Origin: Psychrosphaera sp. F3M07
Lineage (GTDB): Bacteria > Pseudomonadota > Gammaproteobacteria > Enterobacterales > Alteromonadaceae
NCBI RefSeq assembly: GCF_018860345.1
Contig: NZ_JAHKPJ010000012.1
Location: 124,001 to 188,000, forward strand
Direction of reading: 5' to 3'
DNA length: 64,000 bases
Positions within the stretch are counted from its first letter, which is position 1; each line of letters starts with the position of its first letter. Positions 34,289 through 43,547 of this stretch are shown in pieces. The notes beneath the pieces were generated by a model that did no database searches, was not told where the DNA came from, and saw only the letters and a list, made by a program, of their open reading frames with translations. Made by a program: the position numbers and the translations under genes.

Positions 34289-36301
34289 CTAACCCGCTGC
34301 CGATAACAGCGTTTGGAAAGTTTCACGAGCAACCGTAATTATTCGAGCTGCTGCCGCATACGATTGCTGATATTGAATTAAATTAGCGGCTTCCTCATCA
34401 AGGTTTACTCCCTGGATACCCGCTAACCTTTGTTCTGCACCTGACAACAAAGTCCCAAAAGAATCTGCTGATATTGCTCGACTTTTAGTTTCCACACCCA
34501 CTGACGTTACAAGATCAGCATAAGCTTCAGAAAAACTATTGGTTCCGCCATCCATTCTTCGATCGGATTGAAACGCTAACATAGCTAAAATATTTTCATT
34601 GTTACCTGGGCCAAACGCTTTAGTTTCATTCACCCCCGGATTATCAGCATGGGTTACTGTGAACACCTCACTTCCGGCTAACACACCTTCAAGTTCAAAA
34701 CGGATACCCGTGATTGGGTCATCTATTATTTGGTCTGCAGGTATTGCCGATGGGCCACTTATTACCGCACCGCCAGAGTCCAGAACTTGATATGTTGTAC
34801 CTGTTGCATCAATTTCGATGCTAATTGAATCATCTGGTAAAGGTCCAGGTGCCACACTAGAGTTACCGGTTATTTCATATAAATTAAATTTAACGTTGTT
34901 TGGGTTATTAACTTCCGCAATATCTAATGGATTTCCAGCTGCCGCTATTTTTTCAGGATCGTCAATAATGCTTTCTATTTGATTAGCACCATAATATGTT
35001 GGTCTCAGTCTGAACTCATCACCAGCGGATAATTGATTAACATCAATAGCCATCGCTAATCCTGTATCACCTATAATCAACTGTGTGCCTGCTGACATTG
35101 CAGCAATATCGGCAGGGTCAAACTGTTGTACTAAATTACCGGCATCGTCATAGATATCAAGATTTGTCCCATCGTATTCCATATCAAATTCTTGAGACGT
35201 TAACTGCTCAGTATTTCTGATGTACAGTTCAAAATTAGTCTTATTTGTATTATTTGATGAGTTTAACGTTCTTGCTAATACATCCTGAGGATCGTTAATA
35301 TCTCTAAAAATATTCTGTCCCGCATCCCCGTTTAAATCTAAACCTAATGATTGTTGACGATTAAAACTGTCTGCAATTGCAATTGCTAATTTACCTAGCT
35401 CTTGTATAGCTGGCAGTATCATGTTGTCTCGGGTATCAAACAAGCCGGTTAATGAACCACCATCTAATTGATTGGTGATAATTGATTTATTTTCAGTCGT
35501 TGAATTGGCAGAAATACCAATTTCCATCATGTTACTATCAAATTCATTTCTTTCTGCCGACAACGGAATTGAAATTCCCCCCGTCACTAACGTTATACCT
35601 TGCCCTACAGTTACGTTCATCGTACCGTCTTGTAACTCAATGGTTTTTACTTGGATCTTTTCACTTAACCGTTTTAACAACAAATCACGTTTATCTAATA
35701 GATCATTGGGTGGAAAACCCTGGCTACCAACTGCATTTTCAACTTGAATTTTGGTATTTAAGAAGGCAATTTCTTCAGTCATTGAATTGATTTCTAGGAC
35801 AGATGTTTGGATCTCTTCGTTAATCGCACCTAAGTGTTGTAAACCAACTTCTTCAAATAGTGTATTAAAACGATTAGCCACCGTTTCTGATCGGCCAATG
35901 AGTACATTACGTGCAGATATAATTGTTGGTTCTTCAACAATACCGTTAATACCGTCAAACATTTCTTCAAATGTGACAGTGATGCCGGTATCAGGATCCG
36001 CTAATAAATTATCTATTCTTGAAGCATTTACATAATTGGTATTGTTATATTCAAACTGCGACGAGTTGAACATAACTTCTTTAAAGTTATATTCATTAAA
36101 CGTTCTTTCGATTGCTGAAAGTTGAGTACCGTTACCCAAAAATGTACTTCTAAAAGCGTTACCAACAGTGGACACGGTTTCAACACGCTGACGGCTGTAC
36201 CCTTCGGTATTTACGTTTGCGATATTGTGACCTGTGGTATCTAAACCATATTGTGCTGCTGCTAATCCAGATACGCCTGTACCTAAAATACCACCTGCCA
36301 T
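34289..36301 (-). CDS. flgK: Flagellar hook-associated protein FlgK (HAP1)
   Basis: 670 residues. It starts AGGILGTGVSGLAAAQYGLDTTGHNIANVNTEGYSRQRVE (rod-type Flg_bb_rod motif) and ends GVNLDEEAANLIQYQQSYAAAARIITVARETFQTLLSAAG (Flg_bbr_C). The centre carries a module resembling those in FlgL (VLDSGGAVISGPSAIPADQIIDDPITGIRFELEGVLAGSEVFTV). It forms the first junction zone between hook and filament. It overlaps nothing and is 1 bp from flgJ, so it is tightly operonic. Confidence 0.97.
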   Translation of the reverse strand: MAGGILGTGVSGLAAAQYGLDTTGHNIANVNTEGYSRQRVETVSTVGNAFRSTFLGNGTQLSAIERTFNEYNFKEVMFNSSQFEYNNTNYVNASRIDNLLADPDTGITVTFEEMFDGINGIVEEPTIISARNVLIGRSETVANRFNTLFEEVGLQHLGAINEEIQTSVLEINSMTEEIAFLNTKIQVENAVGSQGFPPNDLLDKRDLLLKRLSEKIQVKTIELQDGTMNVTVGQGITLVTGGISIPLSAERNEFDSNMMEIGISANSTTENKSIITNQLDGGSLTGLFDTRDNMILPAIQELGKLAIAIADSFNRQQSLGLDLNGDAGQNIFRDINDPQDVLARTLNSSNNTNKTNFELYIRNTEQLTSQEFDMEYDGTNLDIYDDAGNLVQQFDPADIAAMSAGTQLIIGDTGLAMAIDVNQLSAGDEFRLRPTYYGANQIESIIDDPEKIAAAGNPLDIAEVNNPNNVKFNLYEITGNSSVAPGPLPDDSISIEIDATGTTYQVLDSGGAVISGPSAIPADQIIDDPITGIRFELEGVLAGSEVFTVTHADNPGVNETKAFGPGNNENILAMLAFQSDRRMDGGTNSFSEAYADLVTSVGVETKSRAISADSFGTLLSGAEQRLAGIQGVNLDEEAANLIQYQQSYAAAARIITVARETFQTLLSAAG

Positions 36302-36302
36302 G

Positions 36303-37373
36303 TTATGCCCCTACCTTGCTGTTCGTTGACTGTATAACTTTGCCAACAACATCTTTGAATGTACTGCTATTTAATATGCCAATGATTTTATCTGCGTATT
36401 TTGGATCTGTGGCATATCCCGCTTTTTGTAGCTGTTGCAAAAATTGTTCCGGTTCAGCTGCTTTTTCTAAAGCACCTTCGTATCTAGAATTACTTTTAAG
36501 AAAGTTTACAAAGTCATCAAACGCTTCGGTGAAGTTATTATAAACCCTAAATGGTTCCGTTTTTCTAACCGCAACCCCCTTCTCAAATTCTAGGGTTGAT
36601 TGTGCGGCTTTTTCACCATCCCAATCTCTGTGCGCTTTGACATTAAATAAATTAAAACTAGACTCACCTTGTTTATCTTTTATGATGTGCTGCCCCCAGC
36701 CGGTTTCAAGCGCCGATTGAGCAATGATAACTGCTGGATTAACACCAATTTTGCTCGCGGCTTTCTTAGCGAACTGCCACAATGAATCTACAAAGTGCTC
36801 TGGAGACTCAAAGTTAACCGGCGCCTTATTGGATTTATGTTGGGTTTGACTGAGTTCTGATGCCACTGGTTTTTCAGAGCCAATAGCCGAAAAGCCTTTA
36901 TCAATGACTTTATTAAAATCATTTAGCAGAGAATCAGGTTTGGATACCGTATCGGTATTTGCATTTGTTAGTGTTTGTGTTGGTTTATTGTCTAGGTAAT
37001 ATGATTGCCTAGTTAAATCTGCGTTATTTCTTAATGTACTTGCCGCTTTATAATTCTCAGTATCATTACTTAATTGTTTAACAATGATATCAGCAAGTCC
37101 CATACTGCCATTTGACGCCATATCTGTCGCCAATTGTTGATCATACATATCACGAAAGAACTTAGTAGTATTGGAATTCATTGGATTGTCTTGTTCAAAT
37201 GCAGCATTAGCTTGACGCATTGATTTTAACATCATGCCAATAAAGATAGATTCAAAGTGAGCTGCCGCTTGTTTAAGCGCCTCTTTACTTTCTGGATCTT
37301 TCGTTGCCTGTGCTTTTAACTGCTGTAGGCCAGTTAAATCAAGGTGGTTGTTAATATCGCCGATCTTACTCAT
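36303..37373 (-). CDS. flgJ: Flagellar rod cap and peptidoglycan hydrolase FlgJ
   Basis: 356 residues, two domains. Residues 1-110 are the rod-binding part (LKQAAAHFESIFIGMMLKSMRQANAAFEQDNPMNSNTTKFFRDMYDQQLATDMA). Residues about 190-350 are the GH73 muramidase domain, with the catalytic Glu in IIAQSALETGWGQH and YATDPKYADKIIGIL near the end. It opens the peptidoglycan for rod growth. The linker is polar. An unknown gene and a hairpin separate it from flgI, so it may have its own promoter in 37374-37530; only a poor sigma-54-like site (TGGCTCAG...TTGA near 37416) is visible. Confidence 0.96.
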   Translation of the reverse strand: MSKIGDINNHLDLTGLQQLKAQATKDPESKEALKQAAAHFESIFIGMMLKSMRQANAAFEQDNPMNSNTTKFFRDMYDQQLATDMASNGSMGLADIIVKQLSNDTENYKAASTLRNNADLTRQSYYLDNKPTQTLTNANTDTVSKPDSLLNDFNKVIDKGFSAIGSEKPVASELSQTQHKSNKAPVNFESPEHFVDSLWQFAKKAASKIGVNPAVIIAQSALETGWGQHIIKDKQGESSFNLFNVKAHRDWDGEKAAQSTLEFEKGVAVRKTEPFRVYNNFTEAFDDFVNFLKSNSRYEGALEKAAEPEQFLQQLQKAGYATDPKYADKIIGILNSSTFKDVVGKVIQSTNSKVGA

Positions 37374-37530
37374 TTGACATTCTTTTGACTTTCCAATTAT
37401 TCGATAATGGGATATATCAAAAACTGAGCCAAGATGTTAATTAGGTGGTTTTTAATGATGGAAATGCGCGGGATTTTACAAAACAATGATTAAATTCAAG
37501 GAAGGTTTTACGTGGTTATATAAAATGAAA

Positions 37531-37575
37531 TCCCCTGATGAAAACTGCCTGAGTAGACAGGTTCATCAGAAGGGT
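37531..37575 (-). terminator. Two-level hairpin after the unknown gene
   Basis: The outer stem is CTGATGAA/TTCATCAG, the inner stem CCTG/CAGG, followed on the minus strand by TTTCATTTTA. It starts about 10 bp past the stop at 37585. It probably ends the flgF-flgI-unknown gene transcript, or is a processing structure. Confidence 0.5.
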
Positions 37576-37584
37576 TCAATGCGA

Positions 37585-37995
37585 TTAGTGAAGTAGTTTA
37601 AAATACTTACTTAACTCATCTTTTAATTCACCTGTAATGTCACCAATTAGACATACACGTGCGTTATTTGGAACGCGGGTGAAAATTTCTTCAATTTGAT
37701 CTGAAATACTGCCATTGGCTTTATTAATCTCGTCAGCAAAATATTCAAACTCAACTTCTGTTTTAATATTAGTCATTGCTTCAAAAGCACCTAAGCCAAT
37801 TGGTGTAAATTGAATTTCATTGTCTGCAATGATACCACCAGATAAACAGCAGAATATCTTTTTGTCTGCGAAGGCAACTTCATAAACATGATATTGTACT
37901 TCTTGGTTAGTATCCATTTCTAACATTTCCAAAACGGCAATGTTAGTATCCTGGTTTGCTGTTACGTTGGTAACAAGTGTGTTTGCAAAATTCAT
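37585..37995 (-). CDS. Hypothetical protein inserted between flgI and flgJ
   Basis: 136 residues, not recognised. No signal peptide or membrane segment; mixed alpha/beta composition with FCCLSGGIIADNEIQFTPIGLGAFEAM in the centre and an acidic C-terminal half (SISDQIEEIFTRV, LIGDITGELKDELSKYFKLLH). It has a strong AGGGGA ribosome site 9 bp before its ATG and normal codon use, so it is very likely real. Its position splits the otherwise conserved flgI-flgJ pair, 46 bp after flgI. It may be a cytoplasmic protein unrelated to flagella or a lineage-specific assembly factor; the sequence does not decide. Confidence 0.75.
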   Translation of the reverse strand: MNFANTLVTNVTANQDTNIAVLEMLEMDTNQEVQYHVYEVAFADKKIFCCLSGGIIADNEIQFTPIGLGAFEAMTNIKTEVEFEYFADEINKANGSISDQIEEIFTRVPNNARVCLIGDITGELKDELSKYFKLLH

Positions 37996-38041
37996 AACTA
38001 TTCCCCTTTATTTCTAGTTATTTCTTACGTTTTAATAGCTG

Positions 38042-39136
38042 TTAAATAACAATCAGTTGACCGTCAATAGCACCTACTTGTTTTAATGCTTCTAAAATTG
38101 CCATCAAGTCACCAGGCGCTGCGCCCACCTGATTAATAGCGCGAACAAGATCGTCCAAGCTGACACCTGGGTCAAATACAAACGCTCTAGTATCGTCTCT
38201 AGCGACATCTATGATGGTTTGATTGGTTACAACCGTTTCACCATTAGCAAATGGCTCTGGTTGATCGACCTGCTGATTCTCTGCAATGGTGACCGTTAAA
38301 CTGCCATGAGTGATAGCGGCAGCTCTTAGCCGCACATCTTTACCAATCACTATGGTACCTGTACGTGAGTTGACAATTATTTTTGCGGATGCATCTGCTG
38401 GTTTAAATTCTAAATTTTCTAATTCCGATAAATACGCAACTCGCTGTGAGATGTCTCTTGGAGCTAATACTTTTATTGATGCAGCATCTATTGGATTAGC
38501 CGTATTAGGTCCAACCAAATTATTAATCGTGTCAGATAACCTTTTTGCCGAAGTAAAGTCAGGTTCATTTAAATTAAAAGTAATGTAATCACCATTGCCA
38601 AAAGGCGTTGGTACCGTTCGCTCCACTGAAGCTCCATTAGGTATTCTTCCTACTGTTGGCGTATTAATGACAACTTGAGAACCATCTAGCCCCTGCACTC
38701 CCAATCCTCCAACCACTAACGAACCTTGAGCGACTGCATAAATATTACCGTCCGCACCTTTTAAAAAGGTTTGTAATAATGTCCCGCCACGCAGACTTGC
38801 TGCACTACCTACGGATGACACCGTGATATCAATGGTTTGACCTGGTTTTGAAAAAGCTGGAAGTTCAGCGCTTACCACAACGGCTGCAACATTTTTAATT
38901 TTAGGTTTTAAGCTACTTGGTAATTGAATACCAAAATTAGCCAACATAGCTTTAAAGCTTTGTTCGGTATACCGAGTTGATTCACCAGTACCTGGTAAAC
39001 CCACCACTAATCCGTAACCAACTAGGTGATTAGTACGAATACCTTGCACCATGGCCACATCTTTTATCCGAACAGACTCAGCTATCGGCGAAATGATCAA
39101 AGTGAGTAAACATAAACTTAATAGTAATTTTTTCAT
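38042..39136 (-). CDS. flgI: Flagellar P-ring protein FlgI
   Basis: 364 residues. A Sec signal peptide ([20 protein letters not shown]) precedes [32 protein letters not shown], the FlgI signature. The C-terminus [40 protein letters not shown] is also diagnostic. It is a periplasmic bushing ring around the rod. It follows flgH by 9 bp. Confidence 0.98.
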   Translation of the reverse strand: MKKLLLSLCLLTLIISPIAESVRIKDVAMVQGIRTNHLVGYGLVVGLPGTGESTRYTEQSFKAMLANFGIQLPSSLKPKIKNVAAVVVSAELPAFSKPGQTIDITVSSVGSAASLRGGTLLQTFLKGADGNIYAVAQGSLVVGGLGVQGLDGSQVVINTPTVGRIPNGASVERTVPTPFGNGDYITFNLNEPDFTSAKRLSDTINNLVGPNTANPIDAASIKVLAPRDISQRVAYLSELENLEFKPADASAKIIVNSRTGTIVIGKDVRLRAAAITHGSLTVTIAENQQVDQPEPFANGETVVTNQTIIDVARDDTRAFVFDPGVSLDDLVRAINQVGAAPGDLMAILEALKQVGAIDGQLIVI

Positions 39137-39145
39137 ATCGTATTC

Positions 39146-39868
39146 CTAAAACGGCCACGCTGTGCTCATGAAGAAGCTCGCTAACCAACCCGCTTCTTGA
39201 GTTTCAGCTAAAGAGCCTTTACCACTGTAAGAAATACGAGCGTTAGCCACTCGTGTCGATTCGACTGTATTATCTGACGCTACATCTTCTGAGCGAACAA
39301 TACCGGTAATACGTATAAATTCTTGCCCTGTATTAAGTGTTAACCACTTTTCACCGCGTATGATTAAATTACCATTAGGTAATACTCTCAACACATGTAC
39401 GGTGATCTTGCCGTTTAAACTGTTACTTTGATTTGATTTAGCATCGCCCTTAAAATTGCCATCGGACTCAAGCCCTAACTCTAAAGTATTTCCACCAATG
39501 GTAGGAGCCAGTCCATTTAAACCAACTAAAGGCGACAGACTCGCATCCGTTTCTTTTTTAGTTTCGGTTTTTGCTGTTTTTGACGCTTGAGTATTTTCCA
39601 ATAACAATACCGTTATAATATCGCCAACACGCCTAGCCTTAGTATCTGAATACAATCCATTAGACCAACCCGTATGGTATAAACTACCGGTAGATACCAC
39701 GTCTTCTGTAGGTATCTCTGGCATAATCGGAGCAAAAAATGGATCTTCTTTTTCAACGTTATGGTTCACAGCACAAGCCGTCAAAAAACTAACAAGCCCG
39801 GTTACTAAGATTAAACGCCCACAACGGTTCATATTTTTGATTAGTCGTTGTTGAAAAATTTGATTCAT
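39146..39868 (-). CDS. flgH: Flagellar L-ring lipoprotein FlgH
   Basis: 240 residues. Lipobox LTAC is near residue 32 after a hydrophobic stretch (GRLILVTGLVSFLTAC). The body has GLYSDTKARRVGDIITVLLLENTQASKTAKTETKK and the ending FIRITGIVRSEDVASDNTVESTRVANARISYSGKGSLAETQEAGWLASFF, both FlgH hallmarks. It forms the outer-membrane ring. ATG 39868 is chosen because AGGAAAA precedes it; a second ATG 12 codons later would shorten the n-region. Confidence 0.97.
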   Translation of the reverse strand: MNQIFQQRLIKNMNRCGRLILVTGLVSFLTACAVNHNVEKEDPFFAPIMPEIPTEDVVSTGSLYHTGWSNGLYSDTKARRVGDIITVLLLENTQASKTAKTETKKETDASLSPLVGLNGLAPTIGGNTLELGLESDGNFKGDAKSNQSNSLNGKITVHVLRVLPNGNLIIRGEKWLTLNTGQEFIRITGIVRSEDVASDNTVESTRVANARISYSGKGSLAETQEAGWLASFFMSTAWPF

Positions 39869-39886
39869 AATTATTTTCCTACTCGA

Positions 39887-40675
39887 TTAAAGTTGCTGAG
39901 TAATGAAGCTAAGCATCTGATCTACTGTTGAAATAACTTTTGAGTTCATTTCATAAACTCGTTGACTTTCAATCATGTTTACCAATTCTTCCGTTACATT
40001 TACATTCGATGTTTCCAATGCGCCTTGAACAACAATACCTAAACCATCAAGTCCAGGGTTACCCTGATTAGGCGCACCACTGACTCCAGTTTCAGTAAAT
40101 AAGTTTTGTCCAATTGGTTCTAAACCAGCAGGGTTAATAAAGTCAGTAATGGTTAACTGCCCTATTGCCACACCAGCGCCTTGGCCAGGAATTTGAACAC
40201 TGATCTCACCTTGCTGTGAGATAGTTACTGACTGTGCATCTTCAGGAATATTAACTTCAGGCTGTAATGGGAAGCCCGCACCAGATGTGACTAAACGACC
40301 ATTTTCATCAATAGAAAACTGCCCATTTCTGGTATAAGCCAAGGTGCCATCAGGACGTTGTATTTCAAAAAATCCATTTCCTTGGATCATGAAATCTAAA
40401 CTATTATCTGTGGTGGTCATGTTACCTTGCGAAAAATTCTTCTGAGTAGCTACAACTTTTGTACCAGCACCCACCATTAGACCATTGGGCATTTCCGTAT
40501 CTTGAGAAGAGCGCCCACCTGGTTGATTGATGTTTTGATACAACAAGTCTTCAAATATTGCTCGACTTTTCTTAAACCCAACCGTACTCGCATTCGCTAA
40601 GTTATTAGAAATAACCGCTATATCTGTTTGTTGGGCGTCTAGACCCGTTTTACTTATCCACAATGCTGGATGCAT
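39887..40675 (-). CDS. flgG: Flagellar distal rod protein FlgG
   Basis: 262 residues, standard length. HPALWISKTGLDAQQTDIAVISNNLANASTVGFKKSRAIFEDLLYQNINQPGG at the start and GALETSNVNVTEELVNMIESQRVYEMNSKVISTVDQMLSFITQQL at the end are the FlgG signatures. It forms the distal rod. It lies between flgF and flgH with about 20 bp gaps, one transcript. Confidence 0.98.
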   Translation of the reverse strand: MHPALWISKTGLDAQQTDIAVISNNLANASTVGFKKSRAIFEDLLYQNINQPGGRSSQDTEMPNGLMVGAGTKVVATQKNFSQGNMTTTDNSLDFMIQGNGFFEIQRPDGTLAYTRNGQFSIDENGRLVTSGAGFPLQPEVNIPEDAQSVTISQQGEISVQIPGQGAGVAIGQLTITDFINPAGLEPIGQNLFTETGVSGAPNQGNPGLDGLGIVVQGALETSNVNVTEELVNMIESQRVYEMNSKVISTVDQMLSFITQQL

Positions 40676-40697
40676 AGAAGTCTCCTAATTAATTCTT

Positions 40698-41465
40698 TTA
40701 TACAATTCGTAATAACTGATCTTGGCTTTTATCTACTTCTTCAGCCTTGGTCATCATTTTTATTTGCAATTCATATTGGCGCTGGTGAGATATCATTTGC
40801 ACCATTTCATCAACAGGATTGACGTTACTCATTTCCAACGCGCCACTTACAATGCCGATATTTGGCGATGCTTCACAAAAGCTACATAATTCATTTGATA
40901 AAATTGATTCTTTAGAACGAAATAAACCATCCGCACCTTTTGTTAATGCGCCGTCGGTTGGTGGTTCTATTAATTTAATTCGGTCAACGACTTCGAGGAA
41001 GTTTGCAGGTGCCCCCTGTGGTCTCACAGTGATGGTTCCATCTCCAGCTATTTCGACTTTTTCTATAGGTAATGGGATAATAATAGGCCCATTCTCACCT
41101 ATGATTGGTGTTCCTTTTGCCGTCGTTAACATACCGTCGTTGGTAATTTGTAAATTACCCTCTCGTGTATAAGCTTCGTCACCTTGTTTATCTTGTACAG
41201 CTAACCAACCTCTACCAGATACCGCAATATCTAAGTCTCGGCCTGTCGTCGAAATTGAACCGTGATCCATATTAGAGCCGGGACGTTCAGTCATTGCAAA
41301 AACCCGTGTAGGTAAACCTTCACCAAATGCCTGCATAGAACGCTGTTGTTCAAAATCAGACCTAAAACCGGCTGTTCGGGTATTGGCTAAGTTATTAGCA
41401 TTCATTGAAATGCCAATTAAGTTTTGTTTAGCTCCGGACATGGATACATATAAAAGCTTGTCCAT
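40698..41465 (-). CDS. flgF: Flagellar proximal rod protein FlgF
   Basis: 255 residues. DKLLYVSMSGAKQNLIGISMNANNLANTRTAGFRSDFEQ and the ending VSGALEMSNVNPVDEMVQMISHQRQYELQIKMMTKAEEVDKSQDQLLRI identify FlgF. It is first gene of this flg unit, with a sigma-54 promoter right upstream. flgBCDE do not precede it, as they would in Vibrio; separate flgBCDE and flgF-L units occur in Pseudomonas aeruginosa. Confidence 0.97.
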   Translation of the reverse strand: MDKLLYVSMSGAKQNLIGISMNANNLANTRTAGFRSDFEQQRSMQAFGEGLPTRVFAMTERPGSNMDHGSISTTGRDLDIAVSGRGWLAVQDKQGDEAYTREGNLQITNDGMLTTAKGTPIIGENGPIIIPLPIEKVEIAGDGTITVRPQGAPANFLEVVDRIKLIEPPTDGALTKGADGLFRSKESILSNELCSFCEASPNIGIVSGALEMSNVNPVDEMVQMISHQRQYELQIKMMTKAEEVDKSQDQLLRIV

Positions 41466-41515
41466 TGGTGTCCCCTGTCAATATTTCGACGTGATTATTA
41501 CTGTTGTTTTGAGAT

Positions 41516-41531
41516 TGCACTAAACGTGCCA
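41516..41531 (-). promoter_or_regulatory. Sigma-54 promoter of flgFGHI
   Basis: TGGCACGTTTAGTGCA on the minus strand: perfect -24 box, exact spacing, -12 GTGCA, about 50 bp before the flgF ATG. It fits control by RpoN with an FlrC-type activator, known for this gene class. Confidence 0.87.
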
Positions 41532-41648
41532 AAGGATATGAAATTTGGAAGGGTTATAGATCTGTATCGTATTTAAAGGCTTATAACCTAGGGATAGATT
41601 AAGCTAGACTGATTCTGTGAAATGTATAAATATGTTGATGTAAATTAC

Positions 41649-42086
41649 TTATTTTTTATAAATAGAAATTAATAGTTCCGCTTCTGCACGAGGAATTTCA
41701 CACTCAACAACGAGTTCATCAATGTCTGCGCCCATCTCTATCATTTTCTTAGCTCGACCATACAACTTATGTTCACTGGATTCTGAGTCAATATTACTTT
41801 GCAATAATTGAGTCGAGCTTGCTACTTCTTCAATTCGGGCTTCTAATTGTTCAAGTGGAGCTAAACAAGCGTTTAGGTTTTTATTGATATCAGTTATCTG
41901 CTGCTGCTGTCGGTTGGTGATATTTTCATATATTGTTATTTTGTCGTTTTGCTCATCTAACTGTTTTTTCAGTACATCGATATCGGCTTGTTTGTCGGCT
42001 AAACGACGTATAATTTGACTAAACGCTAAAATAATAACAATAGCAAAACATAAGATAACAACACTGTTTATTGCAGGCCAATACAT
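41649..42086 (-). CDS. DUF2802 membrane-anchored coiled-coil protein
   Basis: 145 residues. It has one N-terminal membrane helix (INSVVILCFAIVIILAFSQII), a long coiled coil (residues 30-100), and the C-terminal SEHKLYGRAKKMIEMGADIDELVVECEIPRAEAELLISIYKK, the DUF2802 helix-turn-helix-like end. The gene routinely follows cheW in Vibrio and Shewanella polar chemotaxis clusters; its function is not established. It lies past the cheW terminator but on the same strand. Confidence 0.8.
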   Translation of the reverse strand: MYWPAINSVVILCFAIVIILAFSQIIRRLADKQADIDVLKKQLDEQNDKITIYENITNRQQQQITDINKNLNACLAPLEQLEARIEEVASSTQLLQSNIDSESSEHKLYGRAKKMIEMGADIDELVVECEIPRAEAELLISIYKK

Positions 42087-42111
42087 GATAAAACCATTTT
42101 TAATATTAGAA

Positions 42112-42138
42112 TAAAAAAGGCAGCGATAGCTGCCTTAA
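42112..42138 (-). terminator. Rho-independent terminator after cheW
   Basis: AAGGCAGC-TAT-CGCTGCCTT followed by TTTTATT on the minus strand, 20 bp past the cheW stop. It ends the long che transcript ahead of the DUF2802 gene, unless read through. Confidence 0.88.
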
Positions 42139-42157
42139 ATTAATAAATATCCGATAA

Positions 42158-42652
42158 TTATAAATCAGATATTTCGTCCCATTCATCATCAGACATTAAT
42201 TTATTTAAGTCTACTAAAATTAGTAGCTCACCGCCTCTATGACTTACACCTTGAATGAATTTAGCACTTTCTTCGGTACCAACATTTGGTGCGCTATCTA
42301 TTTCAGACGTCTTAAGGTAAACCACTTCAGCAACACTATCTACCATAATGCCAATAACTTGTTTTTCAGATTCGATGATGACGATACGAGAATTATCACT
42401 CACATCACCTGGCATTAACGCAAAACGAGCTCGAGTATCGATAACCGTCACTACATTACCACGTAAATTAATAATGCCTAAAACATAATCTGGCGCACCT
42501 GGTACAGGTGCAATTTCTGTATAACGCAAGACTTCTTGAACTTGCATAACGTTTATACCGTAGGTTTCTTCCTCTAGCTTAAACGTTACCCATTGCAATA
42601 CTTCGTCATTGCCATCGGCTACATGATTTACTGGGGCTCTTTCTTCACTCAT
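42158..42652 (-). CDS. cheW: Chemotaxis coupling protein CheW
   Basis: 164 residues, a single CheW domain: LQWVTFKLEEETYGINVMQVQEVLRYTEIAPVPGAPDYVLGIINLRGNVVTVIDTRARF, then VDSVAEVVYLKTSEI. It couples chemoreceptors to the CheA kinase in the polar array. It is 26 bp after parP. Confidence 0.97.
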   Translation of the reverse strand: MSEERAPVNHVADGNDEVLQWVTFKLEEETYGINVMQVQEVLRYTEIAPVPGAPDYVLGIINLRGNVVTVIDTRARFALMPGDVSDNSRIVIIESEKQVIGIMVDSVAEVVYLKTSEIDSAPNVGTEESAKFIQGVSHRGGELLILVDLNKLMSDDEWDEISDL

Positions 42653-42678
42653 TTGAGCAACTCCTAATTGAAAACCTA

Positions 42679-43542
42679 CTATTTTTGTCTAGCATTTACA
42701 CCTTGTTCAAGCATGGCAATTAAATCGCTGACATGCAACAAAGCACACATTTTTTCTTTAATCGTACCTAGCAACCAAGGTCTTTTACCTTGACCATTAC
42801 GCCATTTTACTGCGTCAGGGTGAATCGTTTCAGTTTCAACGAGCTTTTCTGCCGTTAATCCCCAATCACTCTCACCTAAAGTTATTAAGTACTTATAATC
42901 GATCGAGTCTTTCATGTTTGCATCGTACTTTTCTGGCATTACCCAAAGAGCAGAATCAACCACATTTAATTTTTTCTCACGGTTTAACATGACACCTTTA
43001 AACCACTTTGGTTTACCAATCAAACTATTCACTTCCGTTAAGTTATGAATACCACCTAACTCTTTTAATGGCACGGCTAACACTAAGCCTGCAACCTCAA
43101 AAAATAAAGCTTGAAATGGTTTATCCGGAAACTCGTCTACTACAACCGCCTTTTGCTGCGGTTCAACCACAACTTCAGCTTGGCTTTGAATATCTACTTC
43201 CGTACTCACTAAATCGACTGATTTAGCCTCATCTTTAATATTTATTTGTAATTCTTGTTCAACGCTCACCTGTTGCAACAACTTTTCAACTGCATTTGGC
43301 TCTGCAATTAGCGGCTCAGGTTGTTCTTTATACGCTTTTACATTACTTACCGCTGACACAATTGGTCTCAATTGGGATTGTTGTTTTTCAGGTAGTGGCG
43401 CTTTAGCCAAATAATCAGAGCTTAGATTTTGAGTAGCTTGTTTTAACGACGAATTGCTATCGCCAACTGATTCGATCGCATTTTCATCTTCATTTAACAG
43501 TTGACCTAAATAGTCCAACATTACTTTTTCACTTGCGAACAT
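42679..43542 (-). CDS. parP: CheW-like array localisation protein ParP
   Basis: 287 residues. About 140 polar, poorly conserved residues are followed by a CheW-like domain (KPFQALFFEVAGLVLAVPLKELGGIHNLTEVNSLIGKPKWFKGVMLNREKKLNVVDSALWVM ... LLGTIKEKMCALLHVSDLIAML). Position between a ParA-like ATPase and cheW is that of Vibrio ParP, which ties CheA and receptors to the cell pole through ParC. The gene is 5 bp from parC. It could be annotated simply as a CheW-domain protein; the ParP name rests on synteny. Confidence 0.83.
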   Translation of the reverse strand: MFASEKVMLDYLGQLLNEDENAIESVGDSNSSLKQATQNLSSDYLAKAPLPEKQQSQLRPIVSAVSNVKAYKEQPEPLIAEPNAVEKLLQQVSVEQELQINIKDEAKSVDLVSTEVDIQSQAEVVVEPQQKAVVVDEFPDKPFQALFFEVAGLVLAVPLKELGGIHNLTEVNSLIGKPKWFKGVMLNREKKLNVVDSALWVMPEKYDANMKDSIDYKYLITLGESDWGLTAEKLVETETIHPDAVKWRNGQGKRPWLLGTIKEKMCALLHVSDLIAMLEQGVNARQK

Positions 43543-43547
43543 CTATA

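Noticed and set aside
37416-37431. TGGCTCAGTTTTTGAT as a sigma-54 promoter for flgJ
   Set aside because: The -12 element is GA rather than GC and the -24 box is imperfect; too weak to list.
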